Below are positions 44,151-57,056 of a stretch of DNA of 64,000 nt, piece by piece. Each line of letters begins with the position of its first letter. The stretch's first letter is position 1. The translations under genes and the position numbers were made by a program. The notes beneath the pieces were generated by a model that worked only from the letters and a program-made list of their open reading frames with translations, was not told the origin of the DNA and did no database searches. The stretch covers positions 2,604,001 through 2,668,000 of the forward strand of contig JACGCN010000002.1 in NCBI GenBank assembly GCA_014905825.1, in the 5' to 3' direction. Origin of the DNA: Lyophyllum atratum. Lineage: Eukaryota; Basidiomycota; Agaricomycetes; Agaricales; Lyophyllaceae.

Positions 44151-47100
44151 GCACACACACAGAGACAGACACCTGGAAGTACGGTACGAGTGTACAGATT
44201 TTCCTGCAGGCTTTGCTTATACGGTTACAGCGGCTCCAACGGCCTAAGGGGTTGAAATAATCTTGCCGCCGGGTATGAGCATCGATGTGGGAGCTTGTGG
44301 GAGGTCGTGTTTGAACGTTGACCTGGAACGTGTCTTCCACCTCACCGTCCACGACATGCGTCGGGGTTTTCCTAGAACACTCATTTCTCCTCATATTTCG
44401 TCGCGGCGGCCGGGATATGTCGTAACTCTAGTAGGCGAAGGACCCTCATTCGGACGCAATATGAAGAGTCTAGAACCTCATATTAGCCTTTGGTTCTTTC
44501 TGATCTCACAACTTGAAGAATCTCTGGGGACTTGTCGTTGCTCGCGGGAAGACCAAGGACACCTGGCGGAGACGAGAGGGGCGATACCAGCTTTAGCGAA
44601 GAGACGATCGTGCCATCCCTGCAAGCAGTCGTTCGAAGCACCCACCCCGACTACGCACCGTCGATCTCGTTACCGCCCCCCCTGGCTGGCCTTCCCTGTG
44701 TCTAGCCGTCGTTGGAAACATTTGGCACCTCATGTTGTGGGTGGCGAGTAGGAATATGCCCCCCGAACGTGGATCTCGAAGGGTCTTGCAGGCTAGATGA
44801 TTGCACCCTTGTTCTGTGGTCTCTCCCACCCTGGCTGTTCTGACTTCGCATGTCGGGTGCTGTTCATACTCTCGCTCTCCTCCAAAGTCGCCGCTTGCGT
44901 GGAAATTGGACGCTCACTTCCAGGATTAAATTGCGCAGTGCAAGCATCGTGGAAGCCTGGTGGCTAGCTGAGCGTGCTCCGTATAATATCAGCAACCACC
45001 CGTGCAGGGTCGTGCAGAGCAGGCTCTTCCCTCCTAGGGATACACAGCGTAATTTTCGATAGCAAACGAGCGATCCCAACGTCAGGGTCCATCTGCCCTG
45101 GCTCCCAGGCATGGTGTTTAAAACCCGATTATAGAACTTCCACGCAGAAACGAAGGTCAGCCAGAACACTCAAGTTTATTGGTGTGGAATACAATGCAGT
45201 GTGCACAGGTGGGCTGCCCGGGATAAATGTCCAGAGGGGACCGCGTGCGATAGGATTTCGAGAAATGCTACTGTGAGTGTGCTTCCGCAGATTTATTCTC
45301 CGGGGGCGCTTGTCCATGCCAATTGGCTGGGCTGGGAGGAAACACATGGTCGGTGAGCGGTAGGCATCTGCCGGATTAGGGCGTGCCTTGCGATGTGCTG
45401 TATGACGGCGAGAAGGGGGAGGACAGGACGAAACGCGTACGTGGATGTCCAGCAGGATATGTGGCAAGTTTCGTGGCTGGCAGAGGCGTATAGTACAGTA
45501 CCATCAGTCGCAAGTTGAAGGAACGTCAGAAGAAGTGCTTGAAGACGTATTGAAGGCTTGTATCACCTCTTCTTGACGGCTTTCTGTCTTGGTACACTTC
45601 CAAAACCAATGTTATTGGGTTATCAGGTATCTGCCAGTTCCACAGTCAAGCTGGAACGCGATGATGAGTCATTCAGGCAGTCGCTGGGTGTGAAGTGAAT
45701 AAGGGCTCTGCCGATAACGCTCTTCTTCCCGCCATTCGCCGGCGCTCCCAGGAAGAAGCTCGAGGCACTGTATTGAACAATCATATCAAGTGAGATAAAA
45801 GTGAAGGTCACAAGGTCGCAGCATGAAACACCAAAGATCTAGAAGTATCCTCAATGAAGTAAACCCGCTTTTGCTCTTGGAGAGGGGTGGAGAAGGAGGT
45901 TATATCTCGCCAAGCACACCAGGCCATGGGGCCGTGGCCCATGCGCAGCACAGGAGTGGACAAGGCTGGACAAGGTACACCGTATCTGCCCATTCTATCG
46001 TCGTGTCATATCTGCAACGCCGACAAGAGCGCGCACAGCCGCTCCATAGGCTTTACGTCCCATACTTGGTCCCACAAACGCGGTGTGGGACGGCTTCGGC
46101 CGATGTGCACGGGAACGAGTATCCAAGCGGTAATTCATTCGTACGTATACGAAGACTGGGAGGAATATATATATCTACAAGGAAGAGCAGACTCACGGCT
46201 TTGCGATGCCTCATTGGCGCATGCGGCAAAAAGCGAGCATAGCGCTGTTCGTGCCTTCGGCGCGCATGGAATTCCACTTAGTCTGTCAGTCAAAGTCCCG
46301 GACGACGAGGAAGATTGGTGTCCGGCGGGGCTTCAGGTGACTTACCGCAGGTCGGCGATGAGACGGATGGACCTGTAGATCTGAAAGAAGCTATGCTCTG
46401 GACTCGAGAAGCAGAGGACGATGACGTTCTGCTACATCTTCATGTCCACAGGGGTAAAGTCGAAATGAGAATGCGTCTTCAGATCTCCGTTAGCGTCGTA
46501 GGTGTCCAGGACGCCATTCACGCTTTGACGCCTAACTGTAAAACGAGAATACAGCACTCACTTGGGGATGCAAAACCCTGATCTTATCGTTTCCCAGTTT
46601 GTCAAGCTCGCCAGATCCGGCGGCACGCTTCAAGCATTATTGGTACCACAGCCGTCAACTGTGCTCGCATTCTGTTTTGCGTCGAATCAATTAGATGGTG
46701 GACCTGAAGCAAGGGACACAATCCTCCGGCGAATGAACGGTCAAGGTGACAAGTGAAGACACTCGTGGAAAGTCTGCTCGGAAATGCACTGTCGCGCGAA
46801 TTGTGGCGTTGGCAAACCCCTACCGTGTTATTTCTTCATGTTACATCAAGACTGTTCAAGTGTTTTGACGTTCTGTCGCCGTCCATAGGACGATAGTGGA
46901 GGGACCTTCGTAAGTAGATATGAAGTCGTTATCCTGCCACTTATCCCGCGGCGTGCTTCCCCAAGGCACCGATTAAAGAAGTTCAGTTCGAAGCGCAGCT
47001 CTTGATCCTTACCAGAAGGGAATCGATTGTGTTTCCGAGATTCAAAACTCTCTAGATTTAGACATCTGGAGGAACCGTCACGCCCGCCGATGCGTACTGC

Positions 47101-47214
47101 AGCCTCATGACCCACTCCCACCAAAATTAGCTCTGCTCGAGATCCATGCTTCACTGCTTCCGTCGCCCAAGCCTAAACTTGGTCAGCAGCATAACAATGC
47201 ACCTTGTGCTCCCT

Positions 47215-47412
47215 CGCAAAGAGTTACGACAGCTGTGGAACAATGCATCCTGACCAACGGATCAACTAGACGTCCTGTTATCCACGGTGTCAGTCTTCAC
47301 AGTGGCTCCAGTTGACGCATTAATGAAACCATACTGGCTTGTTTTCTGGCCAATCAGCCCGTCTGTCTAGAAGTCCCGGCGTATCCATAATCCAAGTAAC
47401 AAGTCCATCCAT
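47215..47412 (-). pseudogene. possible N-terminal relic of an AMP-binding (acyl-CoA ligase-like) enzyme
   Basis: Reading down from ATG 47412, one frame gives 'MDGLVTWIMDTPGLL' and 'RADWPENKPVWF'. The sense then continues in another frame as 'FINASTGATVKTDTVDNRTS' and meets a stop. The combination of an N-terminal helix, a 'PENKPVWF' box and an 'INASTGATVT'-like segment recalls the start of basidiomycete 4-coumarate-CoA-ligase-like adenylating enzymes. At least one frame change and one stop break it, and no adenylation core motif was found nearby. The family call is a guess from pattern; that it is broken is seen directly. Confidence 0.3.
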
Positions 47413-47835
47413 CAGCTAGCAAATACACTGTTGCTGCGTTGTCGCTGACGCAGCACCAACTTCTCGCTACAAGTGACGCCCACACCTTCCTTGCACAGCA
47501 TTACTATCTCGTAACACAAATTCGATCGTGTATGACAAAATTTCCCTCGCGCTGTCAAAAACCTCTTAGATCCTTGAAGGCCGAGGTAGTCGTGAGTGTG
47601 GGCGAAGTATGTTGAGCCGCGAGGCATGCGAAGTTGCACCCAAATTGGGCCATAGGACCATGCGGTAGGCTTGGAGTAATGTTCCTGTCTTCTCTCTGCG
47701 TTTACAAGTCCAAATGATCCATAATAGATCACGCCATCGACCGCTCCATGGTTTCGCCGCCAATTGAATGCTGGGGTATAGTGCGAGAATGGGGCGCTGC
47801 CGTTAAGAGCGGTTGGACTCAAGAGACCGGCGGAC

Positions 47836-48938
47836 TCAAACGTCCAATCCAAGCGCGTTCCTCGTCGCGGTGATGTAGGCCGGAGGGGAATCTCCCCTTT
47901 CGAGATCAGGCGTTTCAGGTAGAATGGTCTGCTCCCCGAGGCTGCTGTGGGACTTTTCCCGTGTCCATAATCTGCAAAGATATGATAATCCAATGGCAGC
48001 AACTCGAGTACCGATCCACTGGGCCAAGGAGACACCGGGTACCAGACCGATGACGTCTTTCACATCCCAGAAGTCCCGGTGGTGAGTAACCCGACCTTGC
48101 TCGTTGAACGAGAGGCGAGTAATGACATGGAGGCGGAAATGGAAAGGCGATGGTACGGAAAGTGATGTTCCGGGAACGCGGAGTGCAGGCGAGGCGGAGT
48201 GGTGAGGCGGAGTGGATGGGGAGCTGAGGGCAGATACCAGAGAGTCGGCATGGCCCTGTATTCGATGGCCCTTGCAGTGGATCCCGGGGAGAACCAGAAT
48301 GTTGAGCGTGTGCTCGACGATGGTCTTTCTATGTCCATCTAAAACCATAATCAACATCTCTTCTCCTAGCATAGCGTATCAATCACTCACCAAAGCTTTC
48401 GCTCTCACAAATATCACCCATCTCGGTCCAGATGCGCAGGCCATGAAAAAGCGGATCCGCGTCTCGTGCATAGTGTGGTAGATTCAAGCGGAACAGGGTG
48501 CTGACCATGGCAATCGGTCTCGGAACGTCGACGAAGCTTAATTGGCGTGATATTCGGTGAATGTCGGCGATGACTGAGTGGGAAGTGGCTGTTATAAACG
48601 GATTCTCGTAGCTGCGGGGAAGGTAAACAATAGTAGTTGGAGCATTCTTTAGGCTTACGCTGAAAAAAAAATTAGCCAAAAGGCAGTTAGATATCAGGAG
48701 AGCGCTCACTGGCGTTGGGTTCGTAGAATCGGCTGATTGCGTCCATCGAAATCACGCTTTCCCCGTAAACGTACTCGCAGACGTCAAGCGAGGTTGCGCG
48801 GACGGACACAACTGACATGGTCGAAAATTCTGAGATGCTTGCGCGACGAACATTGGGGGATCGCATAGTGCCCGATAAATGGGTCGTCGGGTGAAAGCTG
48901 GGCAGTGGATTATTGCTTAAAGCTGGGCTGGACGGCAT
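47836..48938 (-). CDS. NTF2/SnoaL-like fold protein of unknown role, with an apparent 1-nt exon
   Basis: ATG at 48938 opens 'MPSSPALSNNPLPSFHP', a Ser/Pro-rich leader, then 'AISRFYEPNA'. Coding resumes with 'YENPFITATSHSVIADIHRI', then 'FHGLRIWTEMGDICESESF', joined cleanly to 'DGHRKTIVEHTLNILVLPG'. The end has 'HVITRLSFNEQGRVTHHRDF' and 'WDVKDVIGLVPG', the pattern of a small NTF2-like (SnoaL-like) lipid- or ligand-binding fold, then a tail to the stop at 47836. I know of no named function. The join between the first and second large exons is out of phase by one base. It can only be closed by a single-nucleotide exon at 48659 flanked by introns of 50 and 47 bases, or by assuming a sequence error. 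Confidence 0.68.
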
Positions 48939-51416
48939 GATGAGGTTGGAGAGCAAGTCACACGCAATGAAGTCACGATGCTTGTCAGCCTCAGCTTTAC
49001 AAACTAGTATACCAAGTATACCTCCCTTCCTCCAACCGTCTCTGCGTGGTCTTCAATATTCATACACTGTATTCGCAGCTTGAACCTCTCGTCCCCCTCC
49101 TGCCTTAAAACAGCGCGATTTTGTGTACTAGTATTCCAAATGCCATGACCTCATCACTATCGATGTTCCTTGAAGTCCGACTCAACTCCTCTGCAGACTT
49201 TCCTTGTTTTCTGTCTTGAATTTGTTTGGGCCCACTCTACGGGATATCGTAAAGCAACCATCTAGGCCTTGCCACTGCCTGTGTATGAGAAGTTATGGTA
49301 TGGGTTGAGCAAAAGCATACGGCCCGGACATTCCGCAACGCGGGTTGTTTGCGAATATTGTTCTCTCTCTTATGCGCCTTGCTTGAACGTTTGAGCTTGG
49401 ATCATCTCTTCTCTAAGTCTGAGAGAACAAGTATTGACTATTTTTCCCAATGTGCGACAGACGCTCAAGCGCTGAGAATCCAGTTTCTCACTCTATTCCA
49501 CCCATACCCTCTTCTTCTGCTGTGTACGCGCAGAGCTAAAGTGCGCAAACCGCAAACCGCAAACCGCACTCCCCTCGAGACGTCGATGTCATGGACAGAG
49601 AACCTTAAACCCTGCCCTTGCGTGATGTAGGCCTTTCCTTTATCAACTTTCTCTCTCAATGATATCCCGTTCAGGAAAGACCTCAGCGATCGCGAATATT
49701 GACCGGCCGACAGTGGATGGTTGTAGGCCGCCTTGATTCCGAGTTGCTGGTCCTGCACCACCTTCCAACCAAGATCGTGGCGCCACAGCGAGAGAGCAGC
49801 ACTCCCGATTATCTGCCCATCGACCACAGAGCTATTCTTATGGTTAGCGGCTTCGTTGCATCCGGGGAATGCCATACATGTAGTACAACTGTCGTCAACG
49901 GTGTGTTGCCAAAATCTTCCGATGTGAAATTTTGTAAGTAAAAGGTAAGTGTTGGAAATCGGCCGACGTGATGAGCTACTAAGCTCCTCTAACAAATTGA
50001 CTTCATGAGAATACAAGAACAGGTGTACCACGCAGAGCAAGACTCAATATCGAGATACGAGGAGATCCGACAAGCTAACGATCCTACGACCCAAGGAGGG
50101 GTCAGATCTTCATATTGTCCAACCAAGTCTCAAATGTTGCAACGCGACGATCCAAAGTTTTGGCACGGGACCGTGCAGATTGGATGCGCTCTAGGAATGA
50201 CCGATGGAATGAGCTTGAGCTGTCTCACCAGTGCTGTGAGAAGCAACAAGATGCAGGGCGTGTCGGACGGGAGTAACGCGGTTTTGGTGCCCTCTGAACC
50301 AAAGTACAAGATACCCCGATAGCGGTGAGTCCGCCAAACTTAGCTGCGCTTCTAGTCTGCACCTTTTTCCGTCCAGATTCCGCTATCCCTTTCTGACTTC
50401 TTGGGGCACCAACCTGGTTGGTTGACTACAAGGCCTTGACAGCTCCCACACGGGAGCGGTCGCAGCACTGCCCTTGGCAGGCTCATAGTCGACACCCGAG
50501 ACCCAAGTAACCTGCAAGAAAACATAGTAAGGGCGCTGTATTAATCCACCGTTTTATCTGGGTTTAAGTTCTCATTCAAGTATAATGCATTGATCGATGA
50601 CACATGCTTCATTAGCGCACAGGGACCCAAATGCCAAATACAGCACTCAGATCCACCCTGCGCCTGTGCCGCGTTCACCGTAACTCCAAACACCACAATG
50701 AAGGGTGGATCTGTGCACAATTGTGGATGACAACATACCGCCTACTGGCTGTGTTTTGCTCTGCAACGGGGACGATGAATGGGCATACGGCATGACTATC
50801 TTGAACACTTCGTAATCTGTTGGATCTTTGGCACCGGGAGGAGGCTTGTTGCTCGATCGGAAGTAGCCATCACCATTTTTGGTGTTGGATATCAGGTCCG
50901 TTTGTTGTTCACACTCAAGTTGGGTTGAAATGTGCCGGTTCCGATTATCACTACCACTCTGCGAAAGACTTAGGTCTTTATAAATGGACCTGATTCATGT
51001 CCACGCGACCACCAGCTCATCTTCCTTTCTCTATACCACGCGCAGGATATGAATATGACTTTACGTCATGATGGAATAAGGACAAGGGACGGGGTGTTAA
51101 CACGCCTACAACGCGATGACCAAGCCCCTTGTTTCATTAGGATCGTTTATGTATTGCTTCTCTTTTGTATATCGTGTATCTCACCGTATTACATACATAC
51201 CGTGTATCTTAACGCTTAAATTACGTCCCAAGCAAGCTTTCAGCCTTTGACAAGATGAGGGGAATCGGTCTTGTAGGGTCATGTGACTCTCCAGCTTAAG
51301 AATCATCGGTGACACTCTCCTTGTTGTCTACGAGCTTGCCTTCCGCCAACACTCGCACTTCCACCATCCAACTTCACTGTCTAGCAGTTGAAACCTCGTG
51401 AATCAACTAAAAAATC
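48939..51416. other. gene-poor divergent stretch upstream of PAP1
   Basis: No complete gene is supported. A 191-codon frame without an ATG start lies at 49,465-50,040 (minus). A pair of exon-like pieces on the minus strand near 50,420-50,960 includes 'KPPPGAKDPTDYEVFKIVMP' and 'VTWVSGVDYEPAKGSAAT', but no start could be found. An 11-base inverted repeat (50,649-50,659 with 50,702-50,712) lies between those pieces. The last few hundred bases should hold the PAP1 promoter. Confidence 0.4.
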
Positions 51417-54122
<2,706 letters not shown>

Positions 54123-55607
54123 AACCGGATGACAGCCAAGTTGACCAGGCCAAATCAAACTATCTTTGGCAATACCTGCAAAGCCGATGATTTTCATTTT
54201 TTTTGCCATGGTCATCCGGTTATTTATCCATTCATTTTCACAGGGAATCCGTTTCGCCCAGTGTTCATCATATAAGGTCTCAACGAGGGATATTATTCTT
54301 CGCCTACCCATTCCTTCGTCTAATCAGCCACAATTCCCCATATACTCCTTGTATTCTTTGTCCTCGTGTAGTTCGAGACACCAAAGTGTATTTTACTAGA
54401 CTATGCTATAAATATTTCTGGAATTGTGCAAGAAATGTCTGATCGAGTTAGGATCCGCTGGCACCCTCTGTCCCCTACGCCACCGCACTGATGTCTCGTC
54501 TACAGCCTACAGGTGAGCAGCGTGTGCTAAACCCGCTCCATTGGCGTCATCTGAACCGGCCGTAGGCTGCTTCGCATAGCTAGCTATCCCGGCGGTTGCT
54601 TCACATGTCAAGAGCAAGGACCCCAAATTCAAGCGTCGACAGCATCCAGATCAGAGGATATTGACATCCTACGACCCTGTCGAGCTTCAGTGTGGACACA
54701 ATGTACACATGCCATGACGAATGATTGGCCGTCCTGCTTTTCCTGATTAGCTGACATTGCCGGGCCCTCAATATTTAATCATCAATCCCATGCCGATCTG
54801 AATGTCGATCGAAACGAATAGTTTACATACGGTCTTTAAGAGGGATCTCCATGGTAGAGATTGACAGGTCGACTCCTTGAAACAGAGGCCTTCATGTGTG
54901 GATGTCGGGAAGGTTCAAGGTTGATCGTGTCTGCTGATCACTCCCCGCATGGCTTAGAGTTGAAATCACGGGGGACGATAAACTATCCTCTGCTACCCTG
55001 TACAACCGGGAAGATGACGACCTGGATGTCGAGGGACATGATGAGCATTGCTCTCCGGGGTCTCCATGCTATGCGCATCGTGTCGTTTACCGTCGCAGTC
55101 GTTGCCTTCGATATGAGCAAGTGATTCAAATTAAATGACGATCTGCAGGAATCCGGACGTAGATGTGAGATATTTCAGGCTTTTGGATGGTCGCAACACG
55201 GTTATCTGGCGTTAGGGTCCATTGGGTGATCATAGGTGATCATCCTGGTGAGAGTTTCATTGTAACGAATGAAGTCCACATGGAACCGGAGCAGATATAA
55301 GACGGGGAAAGGAGGATTACCGTGACGGATCACGGAGCTCGAGGGCTGTGCCAGTCACGACGGTCTTGCTTGGACCAAGTTGGACCTTGGTTGACTCACA
55401 CCTCGTTCACACCCAATTGTCTTGTTCTTCTGCCGACTTGGCCACTATTCCTTGCTTGTCAAGACATAGAACAAAGAGCCTTGCGAACGTTGGGAACCTT
55501 TGTGTTAAACCATACATACTTAAAGACTATTATCAGTGCAATTGTAAGTACAACAGTCACAGAAGCCGAACCAAGCCCCAGTCAGTGACCACCACCACCG
55601 CCAAATC
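54123..55607. other. gene-free intergenic stretch
   Basis: No supported gene was seen across nearly 1.5 kb. It must hold the PAP1 3' UTR and the promoter of the next gene. A short direct repeat of GGTGATCAT occurs near 55,227-55,247. Confidence 0.45.
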
Positions 55608-56597
55608 ATGGCACCATCGCTCCGTTCTTCTGCCCCAAACACCCCTAGTGGCAAATCTACTACTGGGAGTGAATCATCGGCCGTAACGCCTCGTAAAACA
55701 CCCGTCTGCAGCAAATGCAAACGCCCAAGGGCAGGCCACCCGCGCTCTGGATGTCCCTACGTCGATTCACCATCGAATGGCCGCACTACTCAAACACCTC
55801 CTGTAGCTGCAGCAAAGGATATCGTAGATGCATTGGGCTCCATGCAGCTATCGGGCTCCACTCCCGAGCGAGATGAAGACACCAAGGCCACCATCCGTAA
55901 CCGCCGCCGATCATCGCTAGCTGCAGCGCTTGCCCCCGCACCGAGCCTCTTGTCGCTCGACTCGGAATCGCAGGAGATCGTAGAGAGGCTCTTGCGGCCT
56001 GGCATGTTCGATGATGATGATTTCCAAACCGATGCCGGTGGCACTGTGGCGAGAGTCGTGCAATGGCAGGATACACTAGCCGCCACATCTGTGAAGCCAA
56101 AAGCCAAGAGGGTGAAAATGCCGGGTACTCTGACTAGCCCTTCACCCGAAAGCAGCATGGGATCTTTCCCCGTTGATAAGACAGATAAATCGGCAGCACC
56201 TGCGGCTTCCACCATCGCAGACGCTGTCGATGCAACGCCGTCTCCGCCTCTCCGCCGCCCGAAACCCCTTGTGCGATCCATGAGCGTCGAGGAACGCGAC
56301 GTATTCTTATCCAGCCTCGGTAATTCATCCGGCGCAACTGTCTACGTCGTCCCTCGCGACGACATTCACAGCACCCACGCCGAGGCAATCAAACTGGGAT
56401 TTCAAGCGCGTATCGTCTTGGGGAAGGACAAGAGTGATCCGCAAGGTCTGCTCGTCCTTGGTCGCAACGAGGCGGCCGTGAGGCGACTGTATGAGCAGGT
56501 GGAGGTTGAGCGTAAGAAGTCCAGCAGTTTCCGTGCTGCTGCTGGCGGCGCTGTCGTTGGCGCTGTGGGTGCGTTTGCTGGGTTGGCGTTCGCGTGA
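55608..56597 (+). CDS. hypothetical protein with CxxC motif and glycine/alanine-rich hydrophobic tail
   Basis: This is a single-exon gene of 329 codons with an ATG at 55608 and strong coding character. The N-terminal part has a small Cys cluster, 'CSKCKRPRAGHPRSGCPY', that could bind zinc. A Ser/Pro-rich low-complexity middle contains an acidic patch ('MFDDDDFQTDAGG'). The C-terminal third includes 'RSMSVEERDVFLSSLGN' and 'IKLGFQARIVLGKDKSDPQG'. The extreme end, 'AAAGGAVVGAVGAFAGLAFA', is a glycine-zipper-like hydrophobic helix that could be a tail anchor. I recognise no characterised family. The lack of introns is unusual beside its multi-exon neighbours. Confidence 0.8.
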   Translation: MAPSLRSSAPNTPSGKSTTGSESSAVTPRKTPVCSKCKRPRAGHPRSGCPYVDSPSNGRTTQTPPVAAAKDIVDALGSMQLSGSTPERDEDTKATIRNRRRSSLAAALAPAPSLLSLDSESQEIVERLLRPGMFDDDDFQTDAGGTVARVVQWQDTLAATSVKPKAKRVKMPGTLTSPSPESSMGSFPVDKTDKSAAPAASTIADAVDATPSPPLRRPKPLVRSMSVEERDVFLSSLGNSSGATVYVVPRDDIHSTHAEAIKLGFQARIVLGKDKSDPQGLLVLGRNEAAVRRLYEQVEVERKKSSSFRAAAGGAVVGAVGAFAGLAFA

Positions 56598-57056
56598 AGA
56601 CTGGACAGGACGGTTTCGCTACCTCCTGTCCTCGCGGATTCTTTAGCTACGTTCTCGCTCTGCCGCTTGCTGTCTCTATACACGTATCCATAACCCACCC
56701 TGGTGTATCACCCTACTTGATTTTATCTTCCTAATGTACCCTATTTCAGTTCCCAGCTTCTCGGTTTGCGGATACGTTGTCGCTCTGCCGCTTGCTGTCT
56801 CTGTACACATATCCATAACCAATCCTGGTGTATCACCCTACTTGATTTAGCCTTCCTAATGTATCCCTATTCCAGTTCCCAGCTTCTCGGTTTCCGGACC
56901 TCCAGTATTCTTCCGAGTTCCCCACCCACTCATAGCCTCTCATATCAGAATTTCCATGACTCTGATACATCTTTTCATCCTTGGTCGGAATAATCATTAC
57001 ATAAAAATATAGTTAGTGTATCATCGCCTCCATGGGCTACCGAAAGAAAAAGAACA
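56598..57056. other. convergent intergenic stretch holding a tandem duplication
   Basis: This lies between the stop codons of the hypothetical gene and GatB. It contains the duplicated 125-bp unit listed separately and otherwise only AT-rich 3' UTR-like sequence. Confidence 0.6.
56648..56898. repeat. tandem duplication, two 125-bp units
   Basis: The unit beginning TACGTTCTCGCTCTGCCGCT at 56,648 is repeated from 56,773 as TACGTTGTCGCTCTGCCGCT. The two copies remain closely similar to their ends (TTTGCGGA and TTTCCGGA). They differ by scattered substitutions and about one indel. No long open frame spans them. Confidence 0.9.

Larger units (their letters stand above)
42401..47835. other. gene-poor stretch downstream of the GATA factor
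   Basis: The first 450 bases are strikingly C/T-rich (especially 42,640-42,870) and are probably the GATA 3' UTR. No complete gene is seen after that. A 162-codon frame at 44,263-44,751 (plus) has no family signature. Minus-strand pieces near 45,620-46,480 and 46,846-47,154 read somewhat like protein but do not chain. A likely enzyme relic is listed separately at 47,215-47,412. Confidence 0.4.

Noticed and set aside
44263..44751. 162-codon plus-strand frame
   Set aside because: No recognisable domain or splice partner was found. It was kept only as a note in the gene-poor stretch.
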